The translations under genes were made by a program, and so were the position numbers. From Ascaris suum (taxonomy: Eukaryota > Nematoda > Chromadorea > Rhabditida > Ascarididae), in contig CM024172.1 in assembly GCA_013433145.1 (NCBI GenBank), positions 10,998,053 to 11,062,052 on the forward strand: a stretch of DNA of 64,000 nucleotides, read 5' to 3'. The notes beneath the pieces are model-generated. The model was given only the letters and a program-made list of their open reading frames with translations. It made no database searches and was not told the DNA's origin. This document shows positions 1-14,714 of this stretch, piece after piece (within the stretch, counting starts at the first letter, position 1; each line of letters starts with the position of its first letter).

Positions 1-1547
1 CACCTCACATCATTATAAAGTGAGAATTTTGCATAAGAAATTTCTAGGAATTGTTATGGAAAACATAGGCGCACCTTCGGTTATTCGTCTATATCAGACG
101 GTGACAGTCATATTATAGCAAAGAATTGTTGAGGAAATAACGGTAGCAAAATTTCTTAGGAAAAAAAAAGAACGATGAAAACATATAAAAATAGGAAGAA
201 AAGAAAATTTTCCACAAGATTTGAGAGAAGTTTTGAAAGTGCTATCAATTCCATTAATATATTTAGGTATTGCTTCGCTTTTGTTGGACTTAATCGTCTG
301 TCTTATTTTCGTGAGCGCTGCTTGCTTTGTTAGGACAACTTCTTGAATAAACAGTCAAAAGGACTCTCCAAAATGAACCTATAGCCAGCGATGAAAAAGT
401 TTGATGTAAACGCCAAACGAGGCGGGCGAAATTCTCTCGGTCCCTTCTCGCGAGTGAATTACTTGCCCCTCTGAAATGCATAACTGCGAAATAAACAGGT
501 CTTGGGGGTAGGGAGGAAGGAGGTAGTAGAGGAAAAGGAAGGAGAAGTTACGCAATTTTTGCAAATGACTAAATTTCCGTCCTTTAAATATCGAATATTT
601 TTATCCTCGAAATATATGTGCCCGAGATGTTGAAGTTGTCGTTGATGAAGTATTTTGCTGTGGTCACAATCACCGTATCATCCCGTTTATAAGCTCACTC
701 TCTCTACATGCAATCCCCCTGGAAAACCTTTCCGTTTTGAAAGAACGCAAACCTTATAAAATATGGGCATCGTAAACAAGGGAGTATCTGCTTTTACACA
801 TTTTTGTACAACCTATAAGTGTTATATATAGCACATGTCTGCCCAATAGTAGCAGCCGAATATTTGCCCGGTGTATTAAGCGTTAGGGAGAAACATTTAT
901 CCTCAGTTTCTCTAGTGGATGAAATTCTGTGAGGGTCAATTTGAATAAATTTGTTAGAAAATTTTAAATTGAATTTTGCTCACGGACCGGACGAATGCGA
1001 AGCAAAAACAAATGATTGGATTGCCAATAAATATAAGCTTGGGGAGGAAAGTAGTTGAGAAGATATATAACAAAGTATTTACCACTGTTTCTAGATATTT
1101 GAATTGACCAATAGGAATGCAAATGTGTTGATCTGCCGACGATGCCTTATCACCTGATTTGCATTCAATGAAGTTGAAGAAAAGCGTTGCACAATTGGCG
1201 AACATCACCGATCGCAATACGTACACATATCTGACATAGAATTTCAGAATTGCAAGTATATTTCAGGTTCCGGCGATAAATTCTTTTTGTCGATCATTCC
1301 TTACGGTCAGCGCGCAATGTACTTTGCTACTGATTGAAGTGCATGCTATGTATGTGAGCTAAGCACCGTTTAGTAATAATGCTTGCACATTATTTCAACA
1401 GAGTGATTTTCGAGACAGAAATAAACGACATAAAATTCATTCCTACTATTCATGCTTTAAATGAATTTTTCTTATTGCAACTACGTGCAATAATATTCAG
1501 CGTTTAGTATTGCTTATTGCGCGGTTTGTATTAAGAGGACTCCGACC

Positions 1548-1811
1548 GGACTCTTTGACTTCGTCCTATCGAGCCATTCCGACCAGTCACCTCATCGGAA
1601 GGATGGCGGTGGAGCTCAAGTCCGGACTCCCATCTTAAGTGAGGTAATGATGAATCGACTTGTCAGTATCAGATGAGCAGGAGACGAGCCTGAGCTCTAA
1701 CCTTCATGTGAGCTTGCAAATTCACATAAGCGGAAGTGGAAGCAATGTGAAGGGACATTTATTCATAATGAATGCTTCGTTGATTGAAGTAAATAAGTAA
1801 GTAAGTAAGTG
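1548..1811 (+). mobile_element. Possible retroelement 3' tail
   Basis: A locally GC-richer segment, rich in GGACTCC/TCCGGACTC-type words, ends in a short run of AAGT units at about 1787-1811. Non-LTR elements of nematodes often end in such microsatellite tails. No reverse transcriptase frame can be read, so the assignment rests on texture only. Confidence 0.25.
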
Positions 1812-2230
1812 AAATAATCCAAAAAAAGGACAAACATCCTAATTTTTGCAGTTTTCTTTATTTTTATGCTTAGATGAACTTCAAAAGCTCATTGTGTAAT
1901 AAATGAAGATTTATTTAATCATCAACGCATAAAGTGTTCTGCGAATTTTGACTATAATATTTTCATATTCACCTAGAAGAAAAGTGAAAGAAAATACGGC
2001 AACAAAAAGGTTTGCAAGGCTGTTGAGATCAAAGGAGGCAACTGTGTGGGAGGTGCACATGTTTACTCTTTTACTTAACACATCGTTTCTCTCTAAATAA
2101 TCTTGTTCTCTTCTCCTACCAAACGATCGCTAGTACACCATTGTGCAGGAAGTGAGCAATCATCCGTTAGATAGAATATTTGTATACGCGTTGATTTCCA
2201 CCATTCGACCTTATTGAATATATCGTCGTT

Positions 2231-2270
2231 TATGCAAATACTTATAACTTTATGCAAATACTTATAACTT
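2231..2270. repeat. Perfect 20-bp direct duplication
   Basis: TATGCAAATACTTATAACTT occurs twice head to tail without mismatch. Each copy contains the octamer ATGCAAAT. Confidence 0.9.
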
Positions 2271-3815
2271 AATATAACATCGTCATCATAACGTTTTGCA
2301 TCGATTTGTCATTATTCAAAAATATTTTCCTTAGTTTCTTAGTGCAATAGCTTCTAAACTTAAATGCCTCAAAATAATCAACCGCTTCATTTATTTCTCA
2401 TTCATTTTTCCACTATGCAAATACTCGTACAATTAACGATTCGCTAACTAGAAATTATCCGATACGCTTTCACACAATATACTTTCACACCGTCAACTAA
2501 TCAAGCAGAAATTCAAAAGCATATTACGATATTTGTAAAGCCGTTAAAATCTCTGGACACATCGAATACTGATGATATGATCGATTTATTCAAATCAATA
2601 AGATATAACGGTAGGGCTTTTAAACAATCATAAACGACATTTATTGATAATACTTTAAAATCGTTTTTTTATTGGTGATTTTTTTCTAAAGTTATTTGAA
2701 GTCCTTATATTTGCATAAATATCTTCATTGAGCTCATAAATTTCCATATCTATTTTCATGCATTCGGATAAAATGACCATTTATGGAGACTTCATTTTAT
2801 GATTTAATGTGTTCTTTTGAAGAAAATATCGACGAAATATTTTCTGTTGCATTTCTCTTCAACGATTTTTTCAACAGTTAAGCTAAACAGCTGAACTCTT
2901 CGATTCACGAAGTAAATACGATGCACTTAGTTAGTATTTGATGGAGATTGATGGAGATTTGAGAGAGCGAAATTGCACTTTATTCCTCTTTGTGGCTTTT
3001 CTTTGAGCGTCCCATAGTCGCAAAGATGAAGATAGCATTTCGTTAGTTCAGAACTCACTGATTACGCTCTAGTTTGTGAAAATTTCCTCATAAATACAAA
3101 TGCGTGATTGAAGCAAGCTGATAAAACGCACGCAAATTTATTTGCAAGACGTGTCTATACGCAACTACGCAGGGTCAAAACGGCGACGGAAAGGGACAAC
3201 TCCATCTTCGCTATTGTTTCATAGACTGATCTCTCAAAACAGGTGGTCACAGATGGTGGAAGACAAAAACCGCAGAATTGTGCGCTATTTTATACTGCTA
3301 TTCATGCTTTAACACGCACTCATTGTGCTGGACGAACTTGCAAATACGATGAGCTGACATAATTGACGTATCCTCATCAGAATTCCCTAAGGCCACAAAG
3401 TTTCTCATTTTCCAGTCTCATCGACATGTGAGATAGAGGCATTAGTGATAATTGTCGGATTAATACGAATGAAGGGGAGAAAAATTATAAAGGAGCCAAT
3501 TAATGCTGATAGGATAGGTAAATTCATTTAGTGAAAAGAAGGAAACCAGATCTTTTCTCGTCAAGAATAAGGAACTTTTATCCCAGGAAGGTAGTGAGGG
3601 CAAAGAAGGAACTGTTTATGAGCCGGCAATGTGATTTTGTAAATATATGGATAAAGTGAGAAAAAAATTAAAAGATTACGCACATTCTACAGTCGTAACC
3701 GAAAGGAAAGTACTTCGCAAAGAATATCAGAATAGCCGTGGTAAATTTCAAGGCTGGCGCAGAAGTCTACCGCATGCTTTGGTCCTCCTGACAGGAGATT
3801 GGGAGAGGAGGCGAA

Positions 3816-3829
3816 GGGGGGGGGGGGGG
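3816..3829 (+). repeat. G14 homopolymer
   Basis: Fourteen consecutive G, followed by AAGGGGAGGGG. It can form a G-quadruplex. It is one of five such runs in the window. Confidence 0.9.
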
Positions 3830-5400
3830 AAGGGGAGGGGAACTAAGGTTCATTTTTCATCCGCTTCAAAATCATTCCCAATCTACAGCCAAAATGTTTC
3901 TTTCTGTGTTCCTCTTTTGTTGTCCGTGTCGCTTTGTCCGCAAAGATTTCGATTGTTTCATAGGCACAGAAAAAAAGTCGCACAGAATTCTTCGAATGAA
4001 AAACCAATGAATAATATCATACCGTACAAAAAAATGCACATAAGGTTCTTCATGCAAAATCGAAACGATGACATCGCCTTTAGAGGAAAGATTAGTAGGA
4101 AAGGAACCCCTAGAGTTCCTTCAATCGATAAAAAGAAATAGAAGGGGCACCCTCCTCCTCCTGCTGGTCCAGTTTTCTGACCTCATACCCTCCTCCACTA
4201 CTCTCCACTATACAAGGCCTACATAAGACTATCGTATCAAGTGATACACCAATTGATTGTTTCTGAAGGCAATTATTATGCGATATAACATTTGGGAACG
4301 ACCTCAAATTAGTCGCTGTTGCTACTTGTGGGCGATTTGCAAAAAGAAAAAAAAAAAGAAAAGCCGAAGTCGCTTCAGGATGAGCACATTTTATCAATTG
4401 AGTATTGCTATTTATGACGTATTCAAGGAAGAAAAACCTCTCATATTCTCTTTGCTAATGATTAAACCTCATTGTTTCATGAAGCTTTGAAACACAGAAA
4501 AATATCTTTAAAATTCTACAAGCGAATAATTGCAATGAAACGTTTGATAACGATATTGGATGCTTAAAAGACATTATATGAAAATAGTTTATATCTCAGT
4601 TCATTTATTCTTTGAATCCAACTAACAATTTTCTTAATCAATAAAATTAAAGAATAAAGACATAGGAAAGCAACTTAGAGAAGCCAACAAAATATGTGCA
4701 TTTTATACTCATCCATCTAATTAATCATTTTTATAAGTTATCAACAAAAAAAAAAAACAATTAGTGAAATATTTCACCTTCATATTTGAAGTAATTTTAC
4801 CGCATGCACAATCTTTCATAAATTCTTTTCCTTCGTATTGCAGTGGCGTAGAATGAAAAATCGACAACATTACAGATGTGGAATTTTCCTTCCTGCATTG
4901 CCGATATTATTATAGCTTCTTTCAGATGCGACAAATCGGCTTGAGTTACAACAGAGGAGGTTAACCATCATCTATGTTGCATCCTTCAGATTTCCTAACT
5001 TTAGCTTCGGTGGTTTTCATAGTTGAGGGGATTGGACACACATGTAGACACGCAGACACATACACGCACAACATATACACATACATGACGTCACTATAAT
5101 GTGACAATGCAAGTCAAATTTGCGTAAATGCATAATAGCAGTGAGGGATTTGCATGCGTGCTTTTTGCTGTCATATTATGTGCCCGTTGAAGCGCGAAGA
5201 GATGAAGAAACAATTCATGTGAGTGGGCGGAGTATTTTGATGGACGTAAGCGCTTGCTTGCTGCAAGCCAGCTGGCAGTAGGCTGCTGAAACGCTCATCC
5301 TTTTGCACTATGTGCAGCCGCTCCGAACGACCAGGACGTTTTCAGTCTGACGTAGGCGGTAAGCACCGATCGCTTCAATCGATAGCGCACCAAAGTCCAG

Positions 5401-5570
5401 CAGGATCACTGTATTTTGCTTGCAGAATGGGAGAAGCACGCGGGGAAGAAGCGGAGATGGAAGAGTTGAGGAGATTGCAGGGGATTGCCGTGGAAATTTT
5501 GCAAACATTGCCGGCAGTCGCTTACAATATGAATATGCAACTTCGGAACATCACATTTGCTGACTGCTAG
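5401..5570 (+). other. Possible small ORF or exon, unrecognised
   Basis: After TTGCTTGCAG a frame opens with an ATG at 5427 (MGEARGEEAEMEELRRLQ...) and closes with TAG at 5568-5570, giving about 47 residues with an acidic amphipathic start. It lies downstream of a GC-rich stretch (GTGGGCGGAG near 5223) that could be a promoter. I recognise no family and see no second exon. It may be chance. Confidence 0.2.
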
Positions 5571-6073
5571 TTGTAATGCTTGATTTCTCGAATTCTCCGC
5601 CAAAGCACCTTTTCAGATCGTCCCTTTCTTGGCTCATCTTTTGTGAGCGCATTAATTGTTTGGAGCATTTTTGAGGACGCTTTTTTTTGACGCATTTCAT
5701 GGACGTATCAATCAAATTGAAACTAATGTTTGATGATATTTTTATCCAGTTTTGTGAATTTATGTTAGCCAATCACATTATGGTGCCATCATGTTTGCGC
5801 GCATGCACGTGTATATGCATATGTACGCGCATTGCGTCTATGTGTTTCCGATAATTTCAACTCTGGAACCATGGAGTGAAGCGTTACGAAGACTGATTGA
5901 TGCGCCTCATGGAGACTTTCAGTAGCGAAGAGTTTCAAGCATTTAAACATGCTTAAAGTATAGATGCGATTTGTAGCCCGAGATAGGTGGCATTTCAACG
6001 AATCACCCGGCTTAGGAAGGAAGTAAGAACGCGTGCCAGCTGATTAATGCAAATTGTGCTTTTGCTTTCTCCT

Positions 6074-6087
6074 CCCCCCCCCCCCCC
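6074..6087 (-). repeat. C14 run (G14 on minus strand)
   Basis: Fourteen consecutive C followed by TTTTCCC. Minus-strand G-quadruplex potential. Confidence 0.9.
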
Positions 6088-8412
6088 TTTTCCCACACCT
6101 CTTCACCACTCTCCCCATCTTTAGGGAATTTATAATGTCGTAATTTGCCGAAAATTGATAAGATAATGTAATAATGCATTTACATTTATATTTTAACATA
6201 AGCGGCCACCTTGAGGATTCTCTACAAATGTTCGTTCATCGAATTCAAATGCTTTTAAGCTTTAGCTCGAGATGATGGAAATTCTCAGGTGCATTTAGAT
6301 ATGTTCATTTCGAAGTCCACAAATCATTTCCCAAATTTGTTTGATAGGTAATTATTATGGAGCGCATTATATCGAAGCCAATTCATAAGTCTAGCTGCAG
6401 GGATTCCCAAATTGCAACTACCGAATAGATGGGTTATTCATATGTACAGAAAATATGTGCGCAAAGATAGGATCTCATCGTTGTGCGTTCCATTGTTGGA
6501 AATTTGCATATGCGCATAAAAGTGCATCATTTTGAGACAATTTACACTAGCGATTGGATCATTTGAAATATGGAGATGTAGCGTATGTTTTATTATTTGC
6601 TGGCATTTCTCATATAATGAAAACGCAAAAGTGTGTTTCATATTAAATTCCTTCTCGATCTCCTCACCTCACTGAAAAAAAAGGTCATATTTGAAATAGT
6701 ATCCACCATATTACTCAGGATTGCACGTGAAACGACGCACTAATGGATTTGCTTGAAATTTCTCCATTACTCCACATTTTTATAGGCATAGTGCTTATGC
6801 ACTTTCAATGGTCCTAATCATTCATAGAGATCTTTTAAAAAAAAAGGATTCATTGCTGTAAAACGACCGATCTGTAAAATGGAATAGCAATTCGACCCAA
6901 TGTACGCATTCAATCTCATCATTCTATTCACTATTTGAGTTTCACTGCTCGAATTCAACTCGAAAGTTGCCCACGTTAGATGTCTAACTATGTAATATTG
7001 ATTTGTCGAAATATGCTGCTATAGATGACTTAAAAGAACACATGAAGTGATTGTTCTTACTTCAGAGCAAGGCAGCTGTCAACACTTTTATATCTGATGA
7101 ATAGTCAGTGACATCTCAGTGTCCTTAGTGAGGTGATGTGAGGCGTACTGATCGAGAACTTCATAGTGAAACTTCTCCAGGAATTCATTTTCCTTGTGGG
7201 AGAAATTAAAACCAACTCTCGCCCAACGTCTACGAAACACATAAATTTACCTCTTGACCGAGAGAGCTCGCATTAATCATGTGAATGAATTTCTAGCGAA
7301 ATGTGATACTGGAGTTGCCCATTAATGGCCCCGTTCTATAAAATATGTAACAGAGTTATGATAATACGAAAAAATTGTATAAGTTTTTATAAAAGGTTTA
7401 CTTGTCAACGAGAATGTTTATTAGCAAACTTATCAACGGTTATAGCTCAATATGCGACCTCTTGACACACTCTTTTCTTTTGAAATTCTTCTCTTCAGAT
7501 TATTCAGATTAGCCGCGATAGTGTCAACGATGACTTTAGCTCAAGCACCAAGTTAAACTTTGCTTCAGAATGTCAATTGAGCCACGTGTAATAGCTCTGA
7601 TATCGGCATCCAAAGTCCCTCGTTGCTGAGGCATATTGCATCGAGAAACTGAAAATTGCACTCAAGGGTCCTGGTTCAAAATCTTCAGTAGGAACGGCAG
7701 CACTCATCAATGGCCAATTCTGCTGAGAGACTCAGTGTTTCCTTAGACGTGCTGTTGGCGCATGATAGCGGAATTCTTTTAGTACATTGGTTCATGAGAG
7801 AAGCGGCTGCGCTTTAACGTCGTTGCAGTTATTTACTCAGGTTTGCTCTAGATGGGAGTTTGGCCACAGAACCGGTCAGTGATCACCTCAGCAACTGAAC
7901 TACGAGTTGAAGCGTTGTTGGCGACTGACGGTGGTGGATGATGCTGCGGTGATAATGTCAATCGCAGTGTAACTGTTCTTCTGGTAAATGAGGCCATTCA
8001 ATTCGATTAGATCATTCTTCTGGTATCACCATCTTTTAGCCGACGGTAATCCAAATGCATTCCGAATGTGTCAAGAAGACTGAAAACCAATCCTAAGCCA
8101 TCAACATTAAGCTGAGAGGGCTGAGCGGCTACATGAAATTCTTTGAATCGAACAGCTGTCCTCTGCTGAGCTCAACGCGAGATACTTCAGTGAGATTTTA
8201 GAGCCGAATTCAAAGTAGAAGTGAACAAGATAGAACGCAAAGCTTTAGTTCGGTGAAAAATGTGGAAATTGGAGGAAAAAAAAATTTTTTTTTTGAGCAT
8301 TTTTCTTCGTTTCTCTCTTTTCAGTGAATATATAACATTTACTCTTCAATATTTCTGGAATGTCAGTGTATGATCGTTCGTCGAGCCCAATTCCTAAAGG
8401 AAAATTTCAAAA

Positions 8413-8436
8413 TATTGATTTATTGATTGATTGATT
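8413..8436. repeat. (TTGA)n microsatellite
   Basis: ATTGATTTATTGATTGATTG-type run. It could be the tail of an old non-LTR element, since the preceding kilobase is locally GC-richer, but no coding sequence is readable. Confidence 0.5.
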
Positions 8437-10247
8437 CTGATCCAATCTTGCTATTCATATTTGTAACTGTTACTAATCCTCTCCTCATAGATATAATTCA
8501 CTGGGTACAATTGCACATTTTTTGAAAGGACATTATCGTTGCAACAATATATATTTATAAATTTGTATATTCTAATCGCAAAAATATTAATAAGCATACT
8601 AAAGCAATACGTTAATAATTGTGTGTTATTTGATTTTTAACAGGTCGATATCGGCATGATCATATTCGACAACTCTACAAGAGGTAACATGTAACATTGA
8701 GCATCATGAATGGACGAAAGTGGTCTAAAATTTTCATCGCTATCTCAGAGTGAGAGATATCTATTGAGCTCGGAAGCGCTGCTGATACTATGAAAAGATG
8801 ATATTTATAAGTGGAACAAATGTGATGACGCCAACGACTGAGAAAATTTTTATTCACTTCCATCTCATAGTCTTTATTCTCAGAAGGTGAGAAAATATCA
8901 GCCAATGAACTCTGAGAAGTTATGATTTTGCTCTATCGTATTTGCATTTAAATCATTTATGCCATTTAAAACGTTTTACCTACAGATTTGTTTTCGTATC
9001 GTTTATCGTATTTCTATAATCAAATAGCGTTATAATCGACAAAGATTCTTTCAAATCAAACGTTGTCGTACGGCGATCATTATAGCTTTTTACAACAGTG
9101 GATTAATCGCATTCGATGAAATGATAAAGCAACAAATGCTGTATGCACGAACATTTTTTCACGAGATCTACGTTTAATCATTTTTGTAGAGCGGCAAAGA
9201 GAATTTTACATTCTCACTAAGGAATTTTCAAAGCGATGCTTATTATAAGGCGATTCTGTAATGTAGTAGCGGGCTCATCGTCGATGACTTCGTTTTAATA
9301 CTTCTGAATTAGCCTTTATTGTCGTGGTAATTAGGTGATCGAAGATTGCCTTAATGCAACGAGAAAAGTAGTTCCTTGCAGGACAAATAGGATCAGGCGA
9401 TATCAAGTTTCTAATAAATTTTGCAGGTCTCCTCGACTGAGATGACAATAAGCCGGAAATATCGATATATTTTATTGTTGCTTTATTAATCCATACCAAT
9501 TATGATCAGTTAACGTTTAAGCAATGACTCATTCCGTGATCTATTGAAAGAGTTCAACTTTATCAAAGAAAAGAATGCAAAACAAAGATGTCGAATTCTT
9601 TAAATTCATTTCTTCTTTATTCAATTTTCACTTAATTCAATAAACTCAATAATTCATCGAATAAATTAAGTTCAATTCAAATCCATTCAACAAATTTCTA
9701 ATCGTTATTTTTCAACACTACAGTATGCTTACTTTTTAGTTTCTAGTTAACTGATTTTAATTTACAAAAAAAAAAAAAGAAATGCATTTAGCCTTTTCAT
9801 ATTTCTCTCATTTAAATGATTCATTTGTATTGTTTTCGTGATTTTTAAGCAGATTTCGAAAATTGAGCTCTCATCAATTGCTCAAAGTAACTTATGAATT
9901 GAGACAAAGAATATGATCGTTTAGCACATTTTCAAACTTTCCACAACAATAAAGTAATATTTTAAATCAAAAACTTTTATGTAAGAGATAAGAAATGACT
10001 GTAGAAAACGAATCTTGCTGAAAACTCCGAATAGAACCATTATGGATTTGTGTGAAGTATCATAATGGAATTTAAAGTCTTTTTAAAATTTATTCTCATA
10101 TGATTTACATCTTGCCGAAATCAACTTATCACCAAGCTGAGTCGACTTTTGCCAAGATCTCACCTGAAAAATAGTTTTTGCCAAATATCGCCAACGCGAT
10201 TGATATCAACCCCTTTGTGCGATTCAGATCGCATCTATTCATAAGAG

Positions 10248-10680
10248 GTGGAATCGAGCAGTCCCGAACTACTGCAAACCTGTAATATGGCAATGTTGCG
10301 AGGTATATGGATTACTGCTAGATTTTACTGTCTTCAAGCTCAGAATGACCACACCTTCCAGCTCTCTTTCTACCGCCACTTCCCACTTGCGGAAGCCATG
10401 TCGATTAAACCGGGCCAAGAAAGCGCCTTGCAGCACGAATAACGTTCGACCGAAACCTCGTCGATCCCTCCCCTTGGGAAGATGAGGCCCGATAGAATGC
10501 ATTGAAATGCGTATGGGAACTATCCTCGCACTGTAGACATACGGCCTGCAATCATGCAGCTGAATTATCATCCCTCCGACGAAGGGAGTTGCATCGTTGC
10601 CGTCGCACTCCCACAGATGTGGCCTTCTTGCAGGCCTGAGGCGACCTTACCTCTCTTCAGAGAAGAAATTCGTTGCAAGC
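10248..10680. other. GC-richer unidentified patch
   Basis: Base composition rises to about half GC in a region otherwise near one third. A 100-residue frame is open on the minus strand at 10269-10571 and a 64-residue frame on the plus strand at 10248-10442. Neither translation resembles a family I know. It could be an eroded transposon or a detached exon. Confidence 0.3.
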
Positions 10681-13385
10681 CGTCATAGTGTAAAAACTTG
10701 AACTTGTGTAACATACCTTTCTAATTTGTTGTTAGAGGTGATCTGCGATGCGATGGCTGTCAAGAACGAGCAACAAATGCGCATCAGACGTTGCGTGAAT
10801 TTTGAGAAAGCGGCCAAGAAGACACTCGTTATATTCGTTACGTCTTTGGCGATCAGTATTAGAGCTGTACCTACCGCTTTGCGCTAAGATAACGTTCGAA
10901 AGTCACGGATACGACAAGTAACCTAGTGATTGTTTTTCGACGTGGATAAACTTATGCATGAAGACTTCCTCCTCCCAAACCATTACGAATTCCGTGCTCT
11001 GCTTTGACATTATGAAGCGAATGGGAGATATGTTAGGCAAAAATGACTTGATCTGTGGAATTACGCAACTGGCTCTTCGATTGCAACAGTTCATTCGCTC
11101 AAATCTCATATCTTTGATGGAGGACGATAACAAGTCTATAGTATCATATGTTCTGTATGAGAGACGAGGGAGAAAAACTTTTTTAAGGGTGGCTTGAAAA
11201 GAAAACTCAGAAACAATTGGAGGCAGATTTTAATGCGCCACGAGAGAGCATTTGACGCACAGTCGAAGCATTCCGATCGTCACATAAAATCACTACGGGA
11301 CGAGTTCGAAGGAGATAAAGACGAAATTTGAACACAATAATAAATTGAGAAATTTTACAAGCTACAGGTATAAATTTTTTTATTGAAATTTTGTGTATGC
11401 AAAATTCCGCTCATAAAATCATCTTGCATCTTTAACATACGAAATAAATAATAATATCATATGATGAAGAGAAGCCGTTGCTAATTAAAGAGATACTTCA
11501 TCGAATGATGTTTACAGCGAGTGAATTGAGAGTCGGTTCACATTTTTCGTGTCAACAATTTCTCGGTATCAAGATCCTCAATATTCGCTCATCTTCTTCT
11601 ATGACTTTTAGTCGTATCCGCTCATCTCAGCGAAATAAGGCTTAGTGATTATGAAGAGCGATAAAGAACAACGTAGACTTTTCGCACATGAAACTTGATT
11701 GAAATTTTCAATCATATGCGAAATGATTCCATATGCATAAATAGGCATGTAAATATGCGCTGAAAACGATTTTCGTCGAATAAATAAACGCTCAAACACC
11801 TAAATAAAATCGCCATGAAAATTTTTGCAAAACTCACACAATTTCTTATTTATGGATAGCCTCAGGTAGACTATGATCTCGCGAAGGGCTTTCGAAGTAT
11901 TGAATGCTCACAACACACATTACAAAGAGCTTTCGAAGACATCACTCATATCAGTAAATTCAAATGAATGCGCACAACACACAAAACATGCAGTCACCTA
12001 GACCGAAGTTACATTTAAGAAATCATCATATGATTAGAGCGCATACAAACTTTCTTTAGTTTCTAGAGCTTTTCCGATTCGTGAATTCAACTAACTAGAT
12101 AAGCACAACGAAGAGTTGGCTGTCATGGCATAGGCTTCTTGCATTCTGCTCACCTGCTGCATACTGACTAACAAATAATGAAGTATCTGTTGTATAAATC
12201 TTTCACTTCCATTGATATGAAGCGAAAATATAACCGCCGTGAAAGCAATCAAATTTTTTGCCATCCTCAGATGTCTGTAACTCTTGCATTCGGCCGATAA
12301 ATCAAAGTGAAAGGTGGCCTATGAAACTAGCCTATGATATGCGTTGTGCGAATCAAATTTCTTTTATCTAGCTTCAATGATTGCCGAATTGACATTTCTC
12401 GACACATATTCATGCGCGCACACACGCACAGACATAACTGTGAGATAGTGCGCTTTACAGGTATAAACTTCGAAAAGTTACCTTCATCGTGCTCTGAATG
12501 TGAAAGAAAAAGCCGATCCTATAAACATGTTGTTTATGTGCACTATTTGCACAGTGAGTAACTAAGAGAGTGGGCGTCAAATTCCAAAAACAACCATATA
12601 ACTTGAGTGGGAATTCCCTCAAGCTTTGCAAACATAGATTTGTGGATTTGCAATTGCAATAAGTGCAATGCAATAAAAGACGCGAGCACTCACGCATGCA
12701 ATCTTGAAAAAAAGATCTTGTAAAAAAGAATTAAAAAACCTTTAAGAAATAGAAGAAAAAAAAATAATGCAAATAGCGGAAATATCAAGAAGTTGGTGGG
12801 GCGGTCGCATCTTGGATTTCGTTTTCTGCACGCTTTCCTCACTATTCACTCATCCTATTGGCCGTTCATCCGGTAGACAAATGTCAATTACTTCGGCGCA
12901 GCTGCTATTCGAATTGTTTAGCTGAAGGCGATGTGTAGCATGTCCCTAAAAAAAATTTTTTTTCTCTTTCATTTCAGTATTAATACTAGATCATGGAGAA
13001 GCTTTTTCCACAACTAATTTCCTTTACGCCATAATTGTGATTAATTGTTCTCAACCAACGATGTGTTGTGTTGATATGCGGTACTGCATAGTAGGCAAGT
13101 GAACTTGAATAAAAAATTACTTCATAGTTTCGGAATTTGCATATGATGAAAAGTTTATTAATGTACGTTTTAGAGAACAATTGAAGAAGCATACTAAAAT
13201 AGCTGCCCGGATTGCAGTTCGCACAGCTTATAAACAGTTTCGTAAAAAAGTTACTAAGAAGTTTCGCAAATTACAGTGCCTTTGCGGTTTAAGTGTTCTG
13301 ATTGCTCATACAAGTCTTCTCAAATGCTTTGTTGTTACCCATTTTTGCACCTAGAAGTACATTATGCTTTGTGATCTCGTCTCTG

Positions 13386-13418
13386 CGTGTGTGTGTGTGT
13401 CTGTGTGTGTCTGTTTGT
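13386..13418. repeat. GT/CTGT microsatellite
   Basis: Alternating GT interrupted by CTGT units. Confidence 0.85.
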
Positions 13419-14714
13419 CTCTACGTTGATGATAACTAATCATTGAACTTACTGTCACAAAATCTGATTCATCTAACGTACATAAACGATCATCTAAATC
13501 ATACTTCACAGTCATCCATCAATTACGAAATGAGTTATAGAGATGTAAAGGTGGCAAAAAAAGTGCATCCGGGTTTACATCATATAGGAGTTCATTTTTC
13601 ATCAATCGACCTAGAAAAAGGATGAATTTTTTTTTGTAGGGAGATTGTACGGACAATCGAATCAATTAAAATATGAAGCTTTGTCCATCATCTGTGAAGA
13701 TGATTTGTCAAACGGCCACAATGTAAAATTGCTTATCCTGCTAGTTCCTGTGGCGGCGTTTCCACAATTGCTTTGCGATACGATGAGCTTCAAATTGAAT
13801 CCGATCGGCGACTCTCCACTTTTACATAACTATAGCTTGTTTCGAGATCGATAGAACAAAGCGGAATATGGATGGCATTAGAGATAACCTTATTGTCTAT
13901 ATTGCACCCATCAAATTCCATGAATTAGGTTTTGTCGTTATCGAGTTTGACCTACTAAGAAACACACAAGCGCATACGGGGAAATGAAATGGCCATTAGA
14001 AGAAGCTCAAGTGCAAAAAAGAATGGCATAACTACAAGCGACAGAAGAAAGCGCACTCTACTACCAGAAAAAAAAAAACAGCGCTGCGCATATTTCTTAA
14101 GATTTAACGTGCCATCCTCTTTCAAGGCACCTATATATCGCCATTTTTTCAAAACCAAGAAATTTTTTATACAGGCCTATAACACCTCGCATCAATTTAT
14201 CCATTTCACAAGAGACAATTTTCACGGAACGCCGATATGTTTGACGAAAATTCTCTCTACAGAAGTTCTACAAAAAAGCGCTTATCCCATTGATCGATAT
14301 ATGAACAAATAAACATAGACAGAATTTCATGCAATCATCGCAAAAAAAAAGTACAAAAAACAATAGAAATTACTGCGTAATTAGAAGGAAAATTATAAAC
14401 ACAAACAAACGACGAATTGGAAAAGCAAATAGGATCGAGCATCACAAGTGGTCACTACGCTCGTGTGAGAGGCGTAAATATTAAAGTATAAGTTTTGCAT
14501 GAAAATTTTATGCATTGAGCAGTATTTCGTCATATTTCATCATTAAAAAAAGCATTCATTATGCTTCATTATGAAATAAATCTAACAATAGCAGATTTAA
14601 TCGTGATTTGCAGAAATTCACGAATACTCTTAATTATCAATCAACTGAGACATCGCTTATAACGCAAACTACAACACATCAGAGATATCGTCTAATTTGG
14701 AGTTTCGAATCTGC

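Larger units (their letters stand above)
1..5400. other. Intergenic, no gene supported
   Basis: AT-rich spacer. Open frames here are short, lack flanking splice consensus and have compositionally biased translations. What it does hold is listed separately: a possible retroelement tail with an AAGT run, a duplicated 20-mer, a 14-base G run and several ATGCAAAT octamers. Confidence 0.6.

Noticed and set aside
3647..4141. 164-codon plus-strand frame
   Set aside because: It reads through a G14 run and poly-A stretches, has low-complexity translation and no splice or family support; treated as chance.
7640..7690. tRNA B-box-like GGTTCAAAATC
   Set aside because: No matching A box or cloverleaf arms could be drawn upstream.
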